From Lottia gigantea (Eukaryota; Mollusca; Gastropoda; Lottiidae), in NCBI RefSeq assembly GCF_000327385.1, contig NW_008707617.1:1126298-1190297 (forward strand): a stretch of DNA of 64,000 bases, given 5' to 3'. Position 1 is the stretch's first letter, and every line of letters begins with the position of its first letter. This document shows, in pieces, positions 1 to 12,193 of the stretch. The notes below the pieces were generated by a model. It had not been told where the DNA came from. It saw only the letters and a program-made list of their open reading frames with translations, and ran no database searches. The translations under genes were made by a program, and so were the position numbers.

Positions 1-1235
1 CAAATTCTTCTCCTACGCCAGTTGGCCACACCCCTGACACCCTAGTCCCACACTCCAGGTGCGGATGTATTTCAGCACGTTCAAATTACAGATATTTAGG
101 TTTCACCTCTATCTAATCAAAATCAAACCAAATCAGCTTTTATTTGTAATTTAGCCTTCTTGAAAATCCGTTCGTTTGATTATACCGCTCGCTAACACTG
201 AATGCATTTTTTGTTCCCGGCACTTAATCCCAGCGTTGGAGAGGGCAAAAATTTGATTAAACTGGTTTTCACCTTTTCTGTCTGGGACCCATATTGTACT
301 TGGAATATACCAAAACACTACTCTTTAACTTGAAGACTTATTGATCTTGTAAATTTACCAGAACATTTACATTTCATCTGACAAACTTGTAGGTTGTTTT
401 GAATATCACTATCAAAATTCGTTCAGTCTTCGTAGCATTGAAAAATGCAGATAAAATAAATCAAATAATACATTTAAATCTGCATTTAAGTCGTCTTGAA
501 TTACTCAGAAAGCCAGTAAGTTGTAGGGCTGATGACGATAAACTTGACGCCATGGTATCTATTAATATCCTAATTGACTTCTCATTTCAGATGTCAAATT
601 TCTAACAGTATTTGGACGTCAACTTGACACTAGTGGACAAGTGGGCGTTCAGTGTCATCCTATTGACCGACAAGTCCACAATCAGATAAACTAAAGAGAA
701 AATTATTGAAAACAAAATTATCTCATAAAATGGTTACACGGTAGATAAATTTCGCAAACACGAGACTGTACACCAGAAGAGCGTTCAGCTGTCCACTTTT
801 ATAAAATTATGTAAAACTCCCCCTTCAGTTTGATCAAATTATGACGATAGACCTACTCGTGATTAAACGTTTCGTCATCTTCGTTATTTTTCATTTAATC
901 TGGAATAAGTATATCTTTTTATCTTATTGAAATTAATATAGCCCCCTACTTCTTTAATGTATTACAAATATCAAATAGAAAACTTGTCAAAGATATTTAA
1001 TGCAACTAAGTACGATGAACCCAATCGTAATGTTGAAAGTTTTCCGGATAAACGAAATAAGGCCCGTAACCAGACTTTTCGGGTTTTTCAAAGGGTTTGG
1101 GGAAATAATATATCTGGAGGGGCATGTATGTTGTTTAGTTGTAGTAACAGAATTAGTGGGTTGTCAAACAATGAAAAATTTGTCGAAGGTCCACAAATAC
1201 AATAAAACAACTTGGTCGTTGTAACACAAAAATAA
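1..1235. other. No gene seen; repeat fragment near 160-275
   Basis: No open frame here has a recognisable domain. Around 160-275 a stretch with 'cagcgttggagagggc' followed by 'aaaaatttgatt' resembles one arm of the inverted-repeat element at 58732-58930, so it is probably a degraded copy of that family. The rest is unassigned AT-rich sequence. Confidence 0.5.
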
Positions 1236-1795
1236 CCTGGCCGTTGGTATAATGTTTTTGTTTATCTGTGGAACTTCAACCAAGTTATTGTTTTGTATTG
1301 TATTGTATATTGTTTTTTTTGTATTTGTGTACCAACGACCATATTATTTTTGTGTATTTGTGTACCAACGACCATTTTGTGTATTAGTGTACCAACGACC
1401 AAGTTGTTTTTGTATATTTGTGAACCAACGACCAAGTTGTTTTGTGTTTTTGTGTACCAACGACAAAGCTGTTTTTCTTTATGTCGACTAAGTTGTTAGT
1501 GTGTTTTTGTAAAAACGACCAAGTTGTTATTGTGTTTTTGTGTACCAACGACCAAGTTTTTTTTGTGTATTAACGACCAAGTTATTATTGTGTTTTTGTA
1601 TACCAGAGACAAAGATGTTTTTGTGTATTTGTGTACCAACGGCCAGGTTTTTTATTGTATTAACAACCAAGTTGTTATTGTGTTTTTGTGTACCAACGAC
1701 CAAGTTGTTATCGTGTTTTTGTGTACCAACGACCAAGTTGTTATCGTGTTTTTCGACTTTGTAGACAAAGTTGTTTTTGTGTACTATGACCAGAT
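1236..1795. repeat. Minisatellite, ~33-bp unit
   Basis: Roughly sixteen imperfect tandem units built around 'gtaccaacgaccaagttg' and a T/G-rich spacer such as 'ttattgtgtttttgt'. The unit length varies around 30-33 bp and several copies have small deletions. Both strands read open for 70-95 codons because the repeat lacks stops in some frames. These are not genes. Confidence 0.9.
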
Positions 1796-2039
1796 AATAG
1801 TTGTTTAAACTAATCAATCAAAACTTTCAATGTTCGATATGTACAGGAGTGGTAGTATCAACTGTATTGAATATTTTTAATCAATCATTTTATGTTTTGG
1901 ATGAAATTCTCGACAGATTAATAATGTTTTCTGTCTATGTTGTTGATATTTCCTGACTCTTGATGTGTTAATTCATAGGTCTAGACCCAAAGAGGACAGA
2001 GTTCATAGATTAATCATTATGCTTTGACCACAAAACTGT
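1796..2039. other. No feature recognised
   Basis: AT-rich sequence between a minisatellite and a MITE fragment. Nothing identifiable was seen on either strand. Confidence 0.4.
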
Positions 2040-2262
2040 GCTTTCGTAAATTTTGCTTCATAATAACAAAGGCGTTCTGCTATCCCACTAAAACTATGCG
2101 TTTGATGACGTCACTCACTAATCGCAAAATATTCTTTGTCACGTAAGCCTTTTCCCGATTAGTGAGTGACGTCACCAAACACAAACATCAAACCACAGAC
2201 GAATGGTGGAAATTGATGCTATCACTCTTTCCGATGCAAAAAAAAAAAAAAAAAAAATTAAA
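2040..2262. mobile_element. MITE-2 family copy with internal palindrome
   Basis: This resembles the elements at 7535-7815 and 22907-23135. It shares the 'cactaatcgcaaaatat' core and the 'attgatgctatcactct' right-hand part. Its centre is a near-perfect inverted repeat: 'tgacgtcactcactaatcg' near 2096-2114 pairs with 'cgattagtgagtgacgtca' near 2156-2174. A homopolymer A tract (about 2238-2257) follows. No coding capacity; a non-autonomous DNA element is inferred. Confidence 0.6.
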
Positions 2263-2374
2263 AAAATTAATTACAGTACTCCCTCTAATGAATAAAGCCG
2301 TTTAAGGTTTGGTATGAATTTTCATCCAGTTTACTTTTATTGGTTGAGTTAGAGAACAATAAGACATTTCGCTC

Positions 2375-2530
2375 CTAGGGGACAGAGGCGCTATTTGGGG
2401 TATTGATTTTAGTCTTGAATATATGTACTTCAGTAGTTCTAGAAATGTACGAAAATAACATAATTACTATTTCTATATATGTCTTTTCTATATATCACAG
2501 AGTATCTTAAAATGACGAGTCGTCAGAGAC
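2375..2530 (+). mobile_element. MITE-1 fragment (5' half)
   Basis: Starts with 'ggggacagaggcgctatttg' and contains the family's 'gtcttgaatatatg', 'agaaatgtacgaaaat' and 'atatcacagagtatctta' blocks, ending at the 'gacgagtcgtc' palindrome. The right half and right terminal repeat are missing. Confidence 0.7.
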
Positions 2531-4239
2531 ATTAGTATGATTGGTAAAAAAAAGTAAATGACGCAGCTATTTCTTTAATATTGAATGCTTATTTTCTTTT
2601 ATTTTTATCAACAAGACAAGACAAGACAACTTGGCGACTGCATTGACGGATTTATTGGAACTCAGACACTTTTAGCGTTTGTAAAGGCGGTAAGGATATA
2701 AAGGGTGGAATAAGAAGTGGAGAATTTAAGAAACTAGCATAGACTGAATAGAAAAAAACTAACAGATGACATTGTGTCTAATGTGAAAAAGTATGATTTG
2801 AGTTTTAAAACTTTGAAAAGGATAAAGTTCAACGTAATTCAATCCTACGTGTACTTTTTTCATTTTTGACAGTGTAAAAACAGATACTGTGTATTTTCCA
2901 TTTTTATGCGACAGTTTTTCTTGGTTACGATCATGAATTACACGAAAAGGAATTTTAGTTTAATAAAAGCAAACGGATTTGAATCAACATATAGAAGCAA
3001 ATAAAACTGTCACCACGTTTCTCTTAGAATCAACAAGAAACATTAAGAAAAAGTAAGTATAATTGTTATTTTAGAATGGTCGTGAATTGTGAGTTATGGC
3101 GCAATTTTTATGAACAAAGTAATAATATAGTCCCTTGAGTTGAAAATGTGAAATTTACGTGTGTCTAAACTCTGTGGGGAATGTTTAATTTGATAATTTT
3201 AAAGGTTAATTCTTCTGTTTTACACACTTTTCTGTGAAGTTTAACGACTGCTGTTCCAGAAAAAGCCAATGATATTGCTTGTGTTCTAGTTTCAAAGTAA
3301 TTCCGACGTAGGTAGTAAACATGTTCAATATTAGGCCCGATCGGGTTTTAGTATATAGTAGTCCCTGGATAGATTTCGTTTTATTTATTTATTTGACGAC
3401 GTTAAGTTCAAACGAGTGTTAGTCCCATATTGACTACTGGCTACTGAATAGATTTGTCGACTACAAGCTATGTTGTGTTTAAGCCCTGTATTAACTGCTG
3501 AGTAGATTGTCGATAGTCCGATAGCGGCTAAATTTGTGGACTATAAGTTATTTTGTGTTTGCGACTGACAGTGACTACGGAACAGATTTGTCGACTATAC
3601 ATTCCAGTTCGAGAGCAATCTGAAAATACTTTTTCACATCAACCAATAAAAGTGACCAATGAGCTGAAAGTGACATATTCTTAGTGATCAGTAGCCTACA
3701 TAGATTCGAAACATAGTACCTCAGATATATAGTCACTTGGTGACAGACGGTGGCAATTATCCTATTGGACTAATATAAACTATTAACTGATTGTCTTTGT
3801 GTGCTTCATTCCATATAACTGACTTCTAAGAAAAAGCTTTTATTAAATCATTGTGGTTTAGGCTTCATTGTGACTAGTGGATAAACTGTACTGTTATTGA
3901 GAAAGAAATTCATTCATGTAGAAACTGTCTGACAAATCAAGGCTGGCAGAAGTTGTCTGACAACAGCAGGATCGAGTCATTTCAATCATAGGATTTACTT
4001 CTTAGAGTAATCTAAGACTGCTTGAAAGAACTTAATTGAGGAGCTTAAGGTCTTAATTTGATTTTGATCTAGTGTTGTTTATCTTGTTCAAATTATGCAG
4101 GTGAGTTCATTTAGGTGACTTAAAACATTCACTGATTAAATGAGTTTATTCAGTCTGGCGTATTGTATTAAAATTAGACCAAACTTTCGTTCCGCATTTT
4201 CGTTAACTTTTATCTTTTTACTCAAACGCTCTAATTGGA
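2531..4239. other. No gene; degenerate ~100-bp repeat at 3410-3605
   Basis: No gene is visible. Between about 3410 and 3605 the motif 'atttgtcgactaca' followed by 'gttgtgttt' recurs about three times in degenerate form, suggesting an old short tandem repeat. The remainder is unassigned. Confidence 0.35.
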
Positions 4240-4390
4240 AATGAAATGAAATGAATGGAGTTTTACGTCCTACTTTTCTGCACCATGTTGGCTAATGAAG
4301 ACGGTTTTGCTGACCATTTAGTCTTAACTGGTATGCAGTTTCAGGCGCCCTAGTGTCGACTTTCAAATGCCACCAGAAAAAAAAGGTGAA
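4240..4390 (+). repeat. Dispersed SINE-like repeat copy
   Basis: Contains 'gaatggagttttacgtcc' and 'ggctaatgaagacgg'. The same blocks occur in reverse orientation at about 24655-24780, so this is a dispersed family. I could not find a tRNA-like head with A and B boxes, so SINE is only a guess. Confidence 0.45.
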
Positions 4391-5644
4391 AAAATAATTT
4401 ATATTAAAAGTTTTTAAATAAGTTTGATTTTCATCCAGTTGATTCTGAGTTATGGCCCTTGAAATACACTAAAACCCAAATTTACATTCAATTTAGATTT
4501 AATAATGACTTAGCTATGATGTTTTATTCAGAGTTTCCTCCCTGGACTAAGCCTAGATTTGAAATCTATGAGACAGCTAGAATCACATCTGTTTAATTGT
4601 ACATGGTTTTAATTCTGTCTGTACATCCCTAAATACCAACTAGGCACCGTGTTATATGAATCTCGTGGAATAACATATAATGTCTCTGAGGATGACGTGA
4701 TGTTTCATAAACGATGTTTAGGATTTTAGTTATCATTTTAAATTCATCCTAATATCCCCCACTGTTTATAATTGTATAATATTGCGTAAAATCATTCAGG
4801 AAAAAAAAAACATCATGCAATTTCATTTTAAGGCACGCAATGAATGTATAATAGCTGACAGCGGACACAACTGAGCTGTCGTCCATGGCACCTGCATTCA
4901 TCCGAATAATCAATCAAAGGCTCATTATGTGGTATTTTTTCCACTTCGTGACAGAAATCGTTAAATATTGGAGCAGACACAATCAAATTATAGGTTTTAG
5001 TCTAGCAAATATTTATTTGAAATATAAAATGGTTTAATCCCTAAAGGTGGTATCGGTGTCCACTGTTCTCTATCTTCGTGCCATAAATCTGTCTGTAGTC
5101 CGAGTATCGCATTTTATCGCATGCCAAACTTTACTTTATTTTTACCATTGATACTTATTGATACAGTGTCTTTACTATCACCCTTATCACATTTAATGAA
5201 GCGGCAGTGGCAGAAGTTCTGACTACGATGGATTTTCATGATCCATCCTCCTATTGACTTTAATCCTTTAGACATTTATGTGCGCTGACCAATATTTTGG
5301 CAAAAATGATACCACGAACGTGCTGCCTTCTTGCAACGCCGATATCATGAACATGTTCCAATATTTCCTCTGTAGCAAATATGCGAGACTGTCAAAAGAG
5401 AAGTAGTTTCGGACCAATGGTGATTTCACATATCAATTCTTCTCCCAAACTGACTTCAACTTCACACTGGTTTATCTCTAGTAACCGATATTTTCGACAA
5501 TTCACTGTTGTTCTTTAATTTCATTTTCTATTCTGATTTAAATGCGACGCCTCTGGTAGGTTTGAAGATTTGATTTCAACTCTCTACATTGTAACTTAAT
5601 ATAACTGTCTATTTAATTGTTCTGTATTTGGTCTGTCGACCGTG
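4391..5644. other. No feature recognised
   Basis: Gene-free AT-rich sequence. No coding, RNA or repeat feature could be supported on either strand. Confidence 0.4.
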
Positions 5645-5880
5645 TAAGTTCTTCTAGCATTCTGCAATATATCACGGTAATGAATGGCAGTCATAATTTT
5701 CCGGAACTATTCCTCACGTGAACACGTGATTCTGGTGCTTAAAACATCGACTTGCGACTGCAAGTGTTTGCAAACAAAGAAAATGAAATTAAGACATCCG
5801 TAAGATATGTATTCAAACTGATGTATCCAATGTTATATTTGAATAACCGAGATTCAGAATATAGCATTTAATGCATATTA
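5645..5880. repeat. Dispersed repeat, core shared with 35030-35245
   Basis: Shares ordered blocks with the region near 35030-35245: 'ctgcaatatatcacggtaat' against 'ctgcaacatattacggtaat', then 'cgtaagatatgta', 'aaactgat' and 'ttaaatgcat'. At 35 kb the core sits inside a terminal-inverted-repeat element. The termini are not obvious here, so this is probably a truncated copy. Confidence 0.55.
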
Positions 5881-5910
5881 TTTTCAGTATTTCGCCCTAT
5901 AGCTCTTAAG

Positions 5911-6105
5911 CTACGGTGGCTCACATACGACATATTTCCCTTTTGTATTTTGAATTAAAAACTCTAATTTTCACCCAGGTGATAATTCTTGTAATTTTTA
6001 ATTAAAAACTTTAATTTTCGCCCGAAAAAAATTATCACCTGGGTGGCTATTAAAGTATTTAATTCAAAATAAAACGTGAAATATGTCGTATGTGAGCCAC
6101 CGTAG
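5911..6105. mobile_element. Foldback (long-TIR) element, 195 bp
   Basis: A perfect 28-bp terminal inverted repeat: 'ctacggtggctcacatacga' starts at 5911 and its exact reverse complement ends at 6105. Inner parts also pair imperfectly ('cacccaggtgataatt' with 'aattatcacctgggtg'), so most of the element can fold on itself. No coding capacity. The target-site duplication is unclear. Confidence 0.8.
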
Positions 6106-6671
6106 GAAGTGAATCTTCTTCCTATTTCTGCAGCTATATATCATATGCAATCAAAACAGCCCGGACGCTTGTATGCTTTAGTATGCCAATGATTAAAGTC
6201 ATCGATAACCAGCGAAGCAACCATACACATAGAATATGGAACAATGAAGGAATATTCAACTTTGTACTGAAGGAAACACAATTCTCGGCATGAAAATTCA
6301 GTTTTTTCTTGTAATTGGTCTACCCATCTTGAATGTCAAAATAATTTTATCCATTATAGTCAATACAGTTGTCATAATAAAGATAAATGGAACTTCGTTG
6401 GTGTTCGTATTGTTCCTCATATAAAATAACCTAAATATAGCACACCACTCCATCCATCAATTTCAGACTGTCAATGAATGTTCACAATACGACAAAACAA
6501 ACAGTGTGTTCATTAGACTTTTGAATACAGGAACCCGTAGCACTAGCAGAAACGTATCTAAATCGGATTACCGCAAGTCACTTGTGGAACATAAAAAAAC
6601 TAAATTATTTCCATAATTACAACCAATTCAATTGTAGGTGTCATATCAGTAGTCCCGAAGTCCAATGGAAT
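6106..6671. other. No feature recognised
   Basis: AT-rich gene-free sequence between two mobile-element copies. Confidence 0.4.
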
Positions 6672-6920
6672 TGAGGTATAAAAGAGACAGATTCGCCATT
6701 TTAGGGGGTTGATTTGGGATTTGAATATAGGTAAATAGTCTTCAGAAGTACTAGAATAGTATGCAAATCGCATAATTTCTTTAAAAATACTTCAAACTAT
6801 GAATTTCACTTTCTATTTCTATATTATGTCTTTTCTATTTATGGCAGAGAAAAATTCCGAAAAAGACAAATCGTCTTTATAACTTTCTTACGCAGACAAT
6901 CCTGGATTTAAAGGCTCAAA
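6672..6920 (+). mobile_element. MITE-1 copy, right end missing
   Basis: Begins 'agagacagattcgccatttt' and carries 'gggatttgaatatagg', 'gtcttcagaagtactagaa' and 'gtcttttctatttatggcag'. Homology fades after about 6920, before the right terminal repeat. Confidence 0.75.
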
Positions 6921-7534
6921 AAATAAGAATCTACTTTCACACTGCCAAAATCGTGTTAAATGCATCCTCTGTCTTCCCAGATAAATACCCTCTAAAACCC
7001 AAAAGGGGGGCCGAGATGTCATGACCAGCTCAGATGGTAGAAAGAATTCTTGTGAACTAAAAATGTAATCCTTATAAAAAATGGTTGGTTTTTTTTCTTC
7101 TTTGTTTCATTCATTATTTTGTGATGGATGTGCTACTATTAAATGTGTTTCCATTTGTACAATATTGAGTTTCTTCTTTAGACTTAATAGATGCATTTAC
7201 GGTTATTTCAATTTTCCATTCAATTTAATGAATTCCAAAGTAAATTACGCAACGGTAACCTTTAAGCGTTATTGACAGATCGTTGTTAATTGTTATAAAA
7301 GATGGGGACAAACAGAATAATCTATAAAGAAACATCTTGACTAGTAATTATTTTCATAGTATATATTTACCGAGTTTCAATACAGAAATCAATTGGCATG
7401 ATAATAAGTAAATTATATGACACTGTCTAGTTTGTTTCCAATTTTCGTTTTGAAAATGGTTATACGTGACAGAAAAAATTGTTGATTAATTAGTTTTTAT
7501 CACGTTAAATTTCTTGACACCATAGGAAATTTGA
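6921..7534. other. No feature recognised
   Basis: Unassigned AT-rich sequence. A 64-codon open frame at 7081-7275 has no recognisable domain, no neighbour relation and low-complexity composition. Confidence 0.35.
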
Positions 7535-7815
7535 ACAGGACACCGTCATTGGTCTATATTTTTTTGATTTGAAATTTTAAAAAATGTTTTCTGAGGGTTT
7601 TTTTTTTAATTTCTATTGGGGACTGGTAGCATTAATTTGAACCATTGTGTCACTAATCGCAAAATATGCTTGTATCATGATGCCGTTCGCGATTAGTGAT
7701 GTCATTAATCACTTAGTTTTAGTGAAATTTGATTATAAATTGGAATGGTTCAAATTGATGCTATCAGTGTCTCCGTTACAAATTATCATTATTTTTAGAA
7801 AACCTCTTCACAATT
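7535..7815. mobile_element. MITE-2 copy
   Basis: Subterminal inverted repeats 'agcattaatttgaaccatt' (about 7628) and 'aatggttcaaattgatgct' (about 7744) flank the family palindrome 'cactaatcgcaaaatat' / 'ttcgcgattagtgatg'. The outer ends resemble the 22907-23135 copy ('ttagaaaacctc'). Confidence 0.7.
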
Positions 7816-8261
7816 CCCTTAGCTGTCCTTAGACGTACACTACACATCGTCATACAGTGCGACTTACATTTACATGCATAGAGTGGAACTAATCCTTTAT
7901 TTTTAAATTGAGAAAGACGTTTTTTGGTGTTCTAGAATGGTTCTTCATCTGGAATTAGACCAAAATATTGATTCTAGCGTATTTGAATGTTTGTGGTCAC
8001 ATCAGACCAAAAGTCGGACGTAATGAATTTCGATCACCAGTTAATTTCGACTACCCTGATTCCTTTGTAGCCTACATTATAATTAGACAGTTAGACTATC
8101 TATCTCTTTGTGTACAATTGCATACCAAGATTCAAAAACAAGCCTGGAGTAAAGTGTTTTTAAGAAAACTTTCTCGAAGACTTATAGAAGATAACTGTTT
8201 TCGCCTTGGAGCATGTTTTCAAAGAATAGTTGGTTTCCGAACAAGTCATCAGGCCTAGGGC

Positions 8262-8566
8262 CATCTTCACAATTTCAAGCTATTACGAACTTCGTCTTAT
8301 ATATTGCTATTGCAATAGTAACATTTGTTGAATCACGGAATGGTTTTAGTGGGTCGTACGCCATTTATGTCAGCCTATCAGTGATCTCGACAGAAAGACA
8401 AAATGGCGTATTGAATACAGACTTTTTGTCGATGACTTTCATTGTCTGTATTCGCTAACGTACAAACCAACCCGTACGCTGCATTTACAAACTTCCGTGA
8501 TGCAAGAAAGTTGGCCAATGCAGTCAAGGTATTAGACGAAGTTCTTAATAGCTTGCCATTTTTCAG
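8262..8566. mobile_element. MITE-3 copy (foldback, ~300 bp)
   Basis: Starts 'catcttcacaatttcaagct' then 'attacgaac' and ends with the inverse 'gttcttaatagcttg'. Internal blocks 'gtattcgctaacgtacaa' and 'gcagtcaaggta' are shared with copies at 29511, 33640 and 63149. Short open frames overlapping it are chance. Confidence 0.75.
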
Positions 8567-8836
8567 ACGACACCCACCACTTTGTGAATCGTTATTTCAT
8601 TTGTAACAAAAGTCGTAAAAGACTTCTTACAGATTTCCATGTCATTGGTGATTATCTCAGAGGGAAAATTTACTACCAAATATAATTGAACAATATTGGC
8701 AATTGTTTAAGCTTGGCCTTTTTGTATTGCAATTTGTCTTCTTTTATAAAAGACATTTCAACATTACGCTAGGGACAAATCGTGTGAATCGTAAAATAAC
8801 AATATACATGCCACTGTTTATACGTCACTGTCCAAT

Positions 8837-9174
8837 TTAAAGGGACAGATTCGCGATCCGTTTGACGAAATAGTACCATAGTCCTAGAAACGGGATTTTG
8901 TTTTGGCTTAGCCAATCTGTAATAATGTTTACAGCTCACCGTCGAAATTTGAGCCTTCAAATCCATGTGTGTCCAGAATTATCCACGTTTGAAGACGCCC
9001 GTCTTTTTTTTGAGACTCTTTTCTATAAATGACACATGTAGAAATAGAATGTGTTATGCCTAGTTTGAGATTTTTTTGAAGGAAATATGTGCTCTTCGTA
9101 CACTTCCAGTATTTCTGAAGACTATTTACATTTTCGAGATCCAACCACTGAAAATGGCGAATCCGTCCCTTTAA
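8837..9174 (-). mobile_element. MITE-1 full-length copy
   Basis: Both ends are present: 'ttaaagggacagattcgc' at the left and 'gtccctttaa' at the right. The internal order is the reverse of the 54044 copy: 'gctcaccgtcgaaatttgag', 'catgtgtgtccagaattatc', then 'tctgaagactatttaca'. About 338 bp, no coding capacity. Confidence 0.85.
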
Positions 9175-11550
9175 GGGGTAGTCTGGTTGTCTGAAAAGCC
9201 TGATTGTCTGGTGAGAAAATTTAGGTGATCGAAATAACTTCAGTGGTGTATTAAGGGGCACCATGCCCATTCCCTCCTACATCGGGCCACACAATTTTTT
9301 TTGCTCTATTTTCACTTGAAAATCGCAAATTTTAACATTTTAGCATTAGCCACGCCACTGGAAAACTATAGCGAAATGTGTCGGGTATCTTTTCAGAAAG
9401 TTTTAACTAAAAAAATCCTGTCGTTAATTTCTTAAACGCCAAAAAGTATATAATACTTGAAAGGTTTACTTTAATCAGAATCAGAACCAGCAGGAATTAT
9501 TCACATAAAGATTACATTTGTAAGAATATCTTTGCGTATTCTGACGTATGCATTGTCTATCGAAATATTCAGAATATTCTTTTCTTCGACCACTTTGACT
9601 TCAGAATCGCATATGTGATTTTTTGAGGTGAATTGAGTTGATTTCAATTTCACCAATAATTCAATTACTTTCTTGATATTCCTACTTTACAGGGGAGATT
9701 GTTCAATCTAACAATTTGGTCATTTGCATGGAAATTATTGGAAAAGTGTGTTTCTTTAAATTTAAAATTGCCAAAACCTATATGGACCCGAAGATATGTT
9801 GAACGATATAGCTTGCTTCATTTCGAAATTTTGTGAACTCTGAAAAAAATCAGAATTTTAATGACAAAAGACTGCGATTCGATTGATTTTTATATAATGC
9901 ATGAATTCTGTTAAAACACCCCCACACTGACACCTGGATTTGAAATGGTTTCTTGCTGAGATGTAATCAGATGGTTACTAATGATATTGGAAAGCCCTAG
10001 AAATGGAATTGTAAAGAAAAATTGTGTTTAGACACATAATTTTGGAACACAATGGCATTGATTTAAACCTTTCCGCCAATCAGACGTCTGTTTCACGTTG
10101 CAATGCTCCATAAAGTATACGTGTTTTGACGTCACTATCGCAAAGGTTCTATTACAATATTGACGTCATAAAACGTTTAGGTTTATTGGAATGGTAAGAG
10201 CCACATCTAGACGTCTGAGTGCCAATATTCGTTAATCCATTTCACTCATCATGGCCGTGACCTTATCACAACGTGGTGTTTGTACGGAGCATGTCCCTCT
10301 CCCTCCAGAAAAGATGCTGACCTTGAAAATCTTGTGGCACTTGCTTGTCCTGGTGTTTCCTACAAACGCTGATTCATTTTATCTCACGAGAAATTCAATT
10401 TGATTCATACGGTATAAATTTGAATAGGCCTTTATTTTCTGCATTATAAATACTAATTAAGTTGGATGTGTCCGACGCGAGAACTTGGCCAACATGAATA
10501 AATCATCTCAAGAGTGTCATTTCATTCTTAATTCTTCTAATACTTTGTCGTTCATAATGCAGACTTTTAGCCGATGTTATTCACTGACGATACTCTACTG
10601 ACGTCGCAGTTAATATTATTGGGTATTAATATGAAGTGGCCAGGATATTCGTAGCCAAGATGTCACTTGATTTATCAAGGGTGTACGAGCCTGAAGAAAA
10701 ACCTATCCCTTGATCCACATCCATCATATAGACATTATTTTCTTTAACGATTTATAGCCCTCAGCGCCACCTACGACAGTGTTGCAGACCCGAAGCTACA
10801 GTGTGGTAAAAGCGGAGAGAGACTAATTTAACCCCACCCCCTACCCTATTGAAGACCGAGGAATAACATTACTGCAACTAAACACTGCACACTATTGTCC
10901 CTTCAAACAATCAAGTCTGGCTACGGGCCTGCATTGTAGCCTGTTAAAAATTACCCAAATTACAGTGTTATTTTGCTTCCATGTATTTAAATGGTCAGCC
11001 AATCAAATGATAGTTAAATACTCACACTATTCGTGATAATGAAGATGGGAAGAGGCATGAAATCGTGACTGATTAATGATCACAAGAAAAAGATATTGTT
11101 TAAAACAAAAAGAGAATCTCTCATTGTTTAAACTCATCATTGTCAATCAGATTCTATGTTTTGCTCCTTGAATGTGGTGGGTATTCTGTTTATATTTGAA
11201 AAGTTTCTCAGTTCACCTAAATTTAATTTATTTTTAAAGGATATTCTGCTCTGCCGATACATTGCTTTTCGAAAAGAAAGCTGGTTTGAAATGGGATTTC
11301 AATGTCGGGAGGGTTTGATTGTACCAAAATATTCTGGATGGCCATGATGGAACAAATTGGCTCTTGCGTCAATGCGAATGGGAGAGAGGTTTTCTAGATA
11401 GGTTGGTCTGGATCGCTCTGTTAATCTTCATAATATTTTCGAAGTTTTAGATAAAGCTCTATGTGTATTGCCCCCTTGTGGTTTTATTAGGCTACTTACG
11501 TTATTTGTTGTATGAATAAAACATTCGATAACAACATTTTTTCTTTACAG
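9175..11550. other. Upstream region of receptor 1; no gene recognised
   Basis: No convincing exon was found in this stretch, which precedes the first recognised receptor exon. 10075-10200 contains 'acgtcactatcgcaaag' and 'gacgtcataaaacg', possibly a worn MITE-2 copy. Promoter elements and an untranslated first exon may lie here but cannot be called. Confidence 0.4.
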
Positions 11551-11780
11551 ATTTAAACAGAAGAAACCCAAAAGAATTGGCAAGAGAATTTTACAAGAGT
11601 CAAAAATCAAACCAGAAAAGAGGAATTGCAAAGATCATTAGATTTGACTGCAACAAATTAGACGTTATATGGTTTTTCAGTAATGCAACTCTTCACTTCC
11701 ATCGTGCTCATACAAAAAACTTATTCTTGAAGAGACAATATCTTGCTGAGTTAAGTGAAGCTTTCACGAATATTGTCAAA
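11551..11780 (+). other. Probable 5' UTR part of receptor 1 exon 1
   Basis: A good acceptor, 'ttttttctttacag', ends at 11550. The frame of exon 1 is open from here to the ATG at 11781 but contains no ATG. Either this is leader sequence or an upstream exon supplies an earlier start. The encoded residues look unlike a signal peptide, so leader is preferred. Confidence 0.5.
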
Positions 11781-12193
11781 ATGGAGATGATGGATAATGA
11801 AACGCTATTACTTCAACAAAAATATAATTTTACTTATGCTTATTTTTATTATGGTGATTTAGAACAACTTCGTAAACCTTGGGTTCGAGAACCTCATTTT
11901 ATACCCATGGTTGTAGTGTATGGAATTACATTTGTTTTGGGATTATTTGGTAATTTTGTGGTCATTGCGGTCATGTGTTGTGGACATGGTGCTAAATGTG
12001 TAACTTTTCCTTGTTTATTAAGTATGGCCTGGGCTGATGTATTATTTTTATTAGTTTGTGTTCCAGCAGAAGTTGGACGATATTTTATTGGACATTGGGA
12101 ATTAAGTAATTTTTTATGTAAATTGTCTGGATTTGTTGAGATGATGTCAGCTACAGCCACCATCTTCAATCTGATTTTAATCAGTGCTGAAAG
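11781..12193 (+). CDS. Receptor 1 exon 1: N-terminus, TM1-TM3
   Basis: Residues 1-137 plus two bases of R138. It starts MEMMDNETLL and has two glycosylation sequons before TM1 (about 41-65). TM2 holds 'LSMAWADVLF'. TM3 begins after C113 and ends 'LILISAER'. The donor is 'gaaag|gtaagt'. No counterpart for receptor 2 is visible in the window. Confidence 0.9.

Noticed and set aside
8929-9270. 113-codon reverse ORF
   Set aside because: Lies almost wholly inside a MITE-1 copy.
11577-11780. N-terminal extension of receptor 1 starting at 11577
   Set aside because: The codon at 11577 is TTG, not ATG. The first ATG is 11781, which gives a normal-length receptor with extracellular sequons.
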